Positions 6,621-9,167 of a DNA stretch of 9,167 nt are shown here, piece after piece. Source of the stretch: Ruminiclostridium sp. (GTDB taxonomy: Bacteria > Bacillota > Clostridia > Oscillospirales > Oscillospiraceae). The position numbers and the translations under genes are program-made. The notes under the pieces were generated by a model, which saw only the letters and a list, made by a program, of their open reading frames with translations, did no database searches and was not told the DNA's origin. Location of the stretch: the NCBI GenBank assembly GCA_017560855.1, contig JAFZEB010000059.1, positions 1 through 9,167 of the forward strand. The letters are read 5' to 3'. Numbering within the stretch: position 1 is the first letter of the stretch; every line of letters starts with the position of its first letter.

Positions 6621-7153
6621 CAATCGGAGAGATAAAAACAGTCCTCCGTCCACTTGGTCGGATTCGTGTCGATATAGTCCCAGATGCGTAGGTAGTCGGC
6701 CTCGTCCCGGATGATATGGTCATGGAAGGACCGCTGCCATACCTTCTGGTTGGGATGGGTTTGGTGGATGGCCTTAGACACGTTCATCTTCAGGTAGCCC
6801 ACAGCCTTGGATATCTCTGTACGTCCATTTTGTAGGGGCGCTTCACGAAGCGCCCGAACCCGAAGGTCCAGACCAAGGAGGAGATGGAGGTGATTGGGCA
6901 TGATGACATACTTCTCCACGACCAAGCGGGGAAACCGGGAGGGGAGGTCATCGAGGACTTGTTCCACCATTCGGCCCCAAGGGGATAATCGGCAGAGAGC
7001 AGCGGGCGATTCGTGAATCGCCCCTACGACATGAGAGGGGATGTAGCCGAAGAGAGGTTCCTTGTTGTGGGTGCAGATGGTGATGAAGTAGACACCGCCG
7101 CTGCTGTAATCCCAGTTGCTCAGCCTGGGGCTTTTTCGTTTGGGGAGGGTCAT
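6620..7153 (-). CDS. REP-associated tyrosine transposase (RAYT, Y1/HUH family)
   Basis: A 177-residue IS200-like single-strand transposase of the domesticated RAYT type, which in other bacteria handles REP/REPIN palindromes. Seen: N-terminal PRLSNWDYSSGGVYFITICT (9-28), the HUH motif MPNHLHLLL (H88, H90), and VWQRSFHDHIIRDEADYLRIWDYIDTNPTKW (138-168), whose YIDTNP tyrosine Y160 is the likely nucleophile (Y154 is an alternative). The frame is intact. Two palindromic repeats lie inside it and are translated: VVGAIHESPA (42-51) and RALREAPLQ (100-108), both at variable, loop-like positions. The gene starts 3 nt after the dnaI stop and has only a weak GGGG Shine-Dalgarno, so translation may depend on coupling. 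Its base composition looks more A/T-rich than its neighbours, which suits acquisition. Whether it is active is unknown. Confidence 0.9.
   Translation of the reverse strand: MTLPKRKSPRLSNWDYSSGGVYFITICTHNKEPLFGYIPSHVVGAIHESPAALCRLSPWGRMVEQVLDDLPSRFPRLVVEKYVIMPNHLHLLLGLDLRVRALREAPLQNGRTEISKAVGYLKMNVSKAIHQTHPNQKVWQRSFHDHIIRDEADYLRIWDYIDTNPTKWTEDCFYLSD
6832..6856 (+). repeat. REP-like palindrome inside the RAYT gene, copy 1
   Basis: On the + strand GTAGG leads into a 9-bp perfect stem GGGCGCTTC (6836-6844) / GAAGCGCCC (6847-6855) with loop AC. It is coding on the - strand (RALREAPLQ). It matches copy 2 at 23 of 25 positions, in the opposite orientation, and the two differing bases pair with each other. 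Confidence 0.85.
7003..7027 (-). repeat. REP-like palindrome inside the RAYT gene, copy 2
   Basis: On the - strand GTAGG leads into a 9-bp stem GGGCGATTC / GAATCGCCC with loop AC (stem at 7004-7012 and 7015-7023). It encodes VVGAIHESPA in the RAYT frame. It is inverted relative to copy 1, about 146 nt away. Confidence 0.85.
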
Positions 7154-7156
7154 GGC

Positions 7157-8161
7157 TTAGCCCCGCTGCTTTTTCAGCAGGCGGATGTCCTGGCCGAAGA
7201 AGGGAAGGGGGAGATATTCGCCCTCCAGCCGGGAGGCCACCTGGGGGGTGTACCGCTGGCGGATGGCATTCATATTCATGTTGGAGGAGATAACGGTGTG
7301 CTTGCCCTCCACCAACCGGGTGTTGATGATCTCGTACAGAGCGGCCTGGACAAAGGGGGAGACAAACTCGCTGCCCAGGTCGTCCAGAATCAGCAGGTCG
7401 CAGGTGAGATACCGGCGGGCGTCGGCCTCGGCCTGACGGCTCTCCTCGGCGTCCCGGGCGAACTTCCGGGTCTCGAACCGGGAGAAGATGTTGGCCGCCG
7501 TGTCGTACACCACAGAGTAGCCCCGTTCCGACACCACCCGGGCGATACAGGCCGACAGGAAAGTCTTGCCCAGACCGGGGGTTCCGAAGAGAAACAGGTT
7601 TTTATGGGGATAGGTGCCGAAGAAGTCCGCATAGCTGCGGCAGTTGGTCAGGACCATCTCCATATTTTCACGGGGAGAACGGTTGTATTCCTGCCAATAG
7701 GTTCGGTCGTAATAGTCCAAACGGAAATTCTCAAAGGATTGTTCCCCCAGGTTCAGCAGGGAGGACAGGCTCTTGATCTGCTCCTGCTGGCAGAGGGCCT
7801 TCAGGCATCCGCACATGGTGGAACCTCGCCAGCCCCGGTCGTTGCACAGGGGGCAGTAGGGGAGCAGGTCCAGGGCGTCGGGGGCATAGCCTCCCTGGGC
7901 CAGAAGGGCGGCCTGTTCGTCCTGGAGGGCCAGGTTCTCCCGGCGGAGAGCGGCCAGGGCCTCCTGCTGGTTCAGGCCCTTCCGCAGAGAGGCCGCCAGG
8001 ATCTTAGGGGCGGTCATCCGGAGGAGTCGGTCGATCTCCCCGGTGCGGGGGATTTTTTGATAGATCTCCCGACGGAGGGTGTCCCGCTGGGTCTGGTGGG
8101 CCTCCTGGGCCCTCTTCAGACGGGCTTCTGCCCGGCTGATGATCTCTTCACTGTATGCCAT
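7157..8161 (-). CDS. dnaI: Primosomal helicase loader, DnaI/DnaC-type AAA+ ATPase
   Basis: The 334-residue protein matches the helicase loader that places the replicative helicase on DNA at origins and restart sites. Seen: a helical N-terminal region (1-95), a cysteine cluster CPLC...CGC (C103, C106, C117, C119, with C124 nearby) like the DnaI zinc-binding N-terminal domain, Walker A GTPGLGKT (193-200), Walker B LLILDD (256-261), a sensor-1-like SSNMN (292-296), and an arginine-finger-like SRLEG (310-314). Length is close to Bacillus DnaI. It starts 3 nt after the dnaD stop, and its strong AAGGAGG (8170-8176) lies within the end of dnaD, so the pair is translationally coupled. The name dnaC is used for the same gene in many clostridial annotations. 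Confidence 0.92.
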   Translation of the reverse strand: MAYSEEIISRAEARLKRAQEAHQTQRDTLRREIYQKIPRTGEIDRLLRMTAPKILAASLRKGLNQQEALAALRRENLALQDEQAALLAQGGYAPDALDLLPYCPLCNDRGWRGSTMCGCLKALCQQEQIKSLSSLLNLGEQSFENFRLDYYDRTYWQEYNRSPRENMEMVLTNCRSYADFFGTYPHKNLFLFGTPGLGKTFLSACIARVVSERGYSVVYDTAANIFSRFETRKFARDAEESRQAEADARRYLTCDLLILDDLGSEFVSPFVQAALYEIINTRLVEGKHTVISSNMNMNAIRQRYTPQVASRLEGEYLPLPFFGQDIRLLKKQRG

Positions 8162-8164
8162 GGG

Positions 8165-9130
8165 TCATCCCTCCTTTTTGGGGTTCTGCTGGCTGGCCCA
8201 CTGGGCGGCCGCCGCCATCTGGTCAAAGTCGCTGGGGGCCACGGGGTTGCTCTCGGGCTGCTGGCCCCGCTTGGGGAAGCTGGGCTTCCGGCGGGCCTCG
8301 GCGGCCTCGATGTCGGCCACGGTCTTCAGGCCCTGGTTGTGCCAGCTGGTGAGGATGCCGTTCATGTAGCTCCAGCGGAACTTGTCGTTCTGCTTGGCCA
8401 TCTGGAAGACAGTGCGCTCATAGGCCAGACGGATGACCTCGTCGGAGTATTCCAGGTCGATCCAGGTGTGCAGGTAGGCCTCCTCCTGGGGGACGGGGTC
8501 TCGTCCGGTGATGCCCAGGATGGCCATGATCTCCATGCCCCTGGTGCCCAGCTTCTGCTGGCGCTGGAGGTAGGTGTCGGCGGCGTCCAGGGTGAGGACC
8601 CCGGCCTTGTACCACTTGTTGGCCTCCCGCTTGATGAGGGGAAGGGTGGGCTTGCGTCCCGCCCCGTACTTCCGTTCGCTGGTCTCGGCGCACCAGCCCA
8701 CCAGGGTGAGGATGACCTCCGGGGGCATGGTCAGATGGTCGTGGATGAGCAGGAGGGATTTCAGGTCGGCAGGGGAGAGGACCTTGCCCAGGAGCTTCTC
8801 CACCTCGGGGACCAGGGCGGCAAAGCCACCGCCGTTTTTCAGGGCGGCGGTCACGTCCTGGGAGGTGTACTCCGGGGGACGGTCGTCCTCCAGCTTCTTT
8901 TCGGGAACCTTTTTCACCGGCTCGGTGGGGTCGGCCAGCTTCATGACCACCAGGGCCTGATGGGCCTTTTCCAGCCGGTCGGCCTGCCAGTTGAGGGTGG
9001 AAGCGTCCTTTCCTGCCAGCATACACAGGTAGAGGAGGGCGGCGTCGCCGTTGTCGGCCGCCATGAGCCGATCCGCCGCCTTCCGGTGGAGGGATATGAT
9101 GGTGCCGGGTAAGAGCAGGCCGTTGGACAT
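8165..9130 (-). CDS. dnaD: DnaD domain replication initiation protein
   Basis: The 321-residue protein carries two DnaB_2/DnaD-type helical domains. It acts in primosome assembly, remodelling DNA and recruiting the helicase with DnaI. Seen: first domain about 87-182 (PEVEKLLGKVLSPADLKSL, ending near WYKAGVLTLDAAD), second about 195-270 ending in FRWSYMNGILTSWHNQGLKT, which holds the YxxxIxxxW motif (Y255, I259, W263) used for DNA binding. The N-terminal 80 residues are less typical, followed by a charged, proline-containing linker. The start at 9130 is preferred over 9148 because AAAGGAGG (9138-9145) lies 7 nt upstream of it and the six extra codons would read through that site. It is the first gene of the - strand run inside the window; any promoter lies beyond 9167. 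Confidence 0.92.
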   Translation of the reverse strand: MSNGLLLPGTIISLHRKAADRLMAADNGDAALLYLCMLAGKDASTLNWQADRLEKAHQALVVMKLADPTEPVKKVPEKKLEDDRPPEYTSQDVTAALKNGGGFAALVPEVEKLLGKVLSPADLKSLLLIHDHLTMPPEVILTLVGWCAETSERKYGAGRKPTLPLIKREANKWYKAGVLTLDAADTYLQRQQKLGTRGMEIMAILGITGRDPVPQEEAYLHTWIDLEYSDEVIRLAYERTVFQMAKQNDKFRWSYMNGILTSWHNQGLKTVADIEAAEARRKPSFPKRGQQPESNPVAPSDFDQMAAAAQWASQQNPKKEG

Positions 9131-9137
9131 ACGGCCG

Positions 9138-9145
9138 CCTCCTTT
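9138..9145 (-). promoter_or_regulatory. Ribosome binding site fixing the dnaD start
   Basis: AAAGGAGG on the - strand sits 7 nt before the ATG at 9130. It excludes the slightly longer frame beginning at 9148. Confidence 0.8.
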
Positions 9146-9167
9146 CAAAACCTAGGGTAGATTTTGA

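Noticed and set aside
5911..6714. 267-codon open frame on the + strand across the terminator, repeat C and PK-C gene
   Set aside because: It starts in the terminator stem and reads through repeat C; the - strand has a coherent protein with a good ribosome binding site.
6620..7153. RAYT gene as a pseudogene broken by repeats
   Set aside because: Both palindromes keep the frame, no stop is introduced, and the HUH and YIxxNP motifs are intact.
7013..9112. 699-codon open frame on the + strand opposite dnaI and dnaD
   Set aside because: The opposite strand encodes clear DnaI and DnaD domains with ribosome binding sites; the + strand translation is compositionally biased and has no recognisable domain.

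Overview
The window looks like chromosomal DNA of a GC-rich member of the Clostridia (Bacillota), most likely an Oscillospiraceae-type gut bacterium. This is inferred from a DnaD/DnaI-type helicase-loading pair (a Bacillota hallmark), strong AAGGAGG-like ribosome binding sites, GC-rich third codon positions and short palindromic intergenic repeats. No rRNA, tRNA, CRISPR array or phage gene was seen.

Left half (20-5889, + strand): four co-directional genes ending at a strong intrinsic terminator (5888-5921). They encode (1) an ATP-grasp D-aspartate-ligase-like enzyme, (2) an Asp/Glu-family racemase, (3) a 787-residue head-to-tail fusion of a MurE-like Mur ligase with a complete N-acetylglutamate kinase (ArgB), and (4) an M16 zinc peptidase. 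Genes 1-3 read as a peptidoglycan cassette: the racemase would make D-Asp, the ATP-grasp enzyme would attach it to a side chain, and the MurE module would add the residue-3 diamino acid. The MurE module lacks the meso-diaminopimelate motif DNPR. The fused ArgB module, from the ornithine/arginine pathway, suggests a link between ornithine supply and wall synthesis. This fusion is the most interesting feature.

Right half (9130-6049, - strand): a tightly packed run dnaD, dnaI, a REP-associated tyrosine transposase (RAYT) gene, and a stand-alone pyruvate-kinase C-terminal-domain protein. The RAYT gene sits between neighbours with gaps of 3 and 13 nt. Its coding sequence contains two copies of a GC-rich palindrome in opposite orientation, both read in frame.

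Between genes there are three copies (about 1241-1349, 2100-2213, 5931-6045) of a roughly 110-bp element built from nested stem-loops. Stem sequences differ between copies but pairing is kept, so the fold appears conserved. These look like MITE/REPIN-type repeats. The two halves are convergent and meet at the terminator and the third repeat. All gaps longer than 100 bases are filled by these repeats; no gap exceeds 300 bases.
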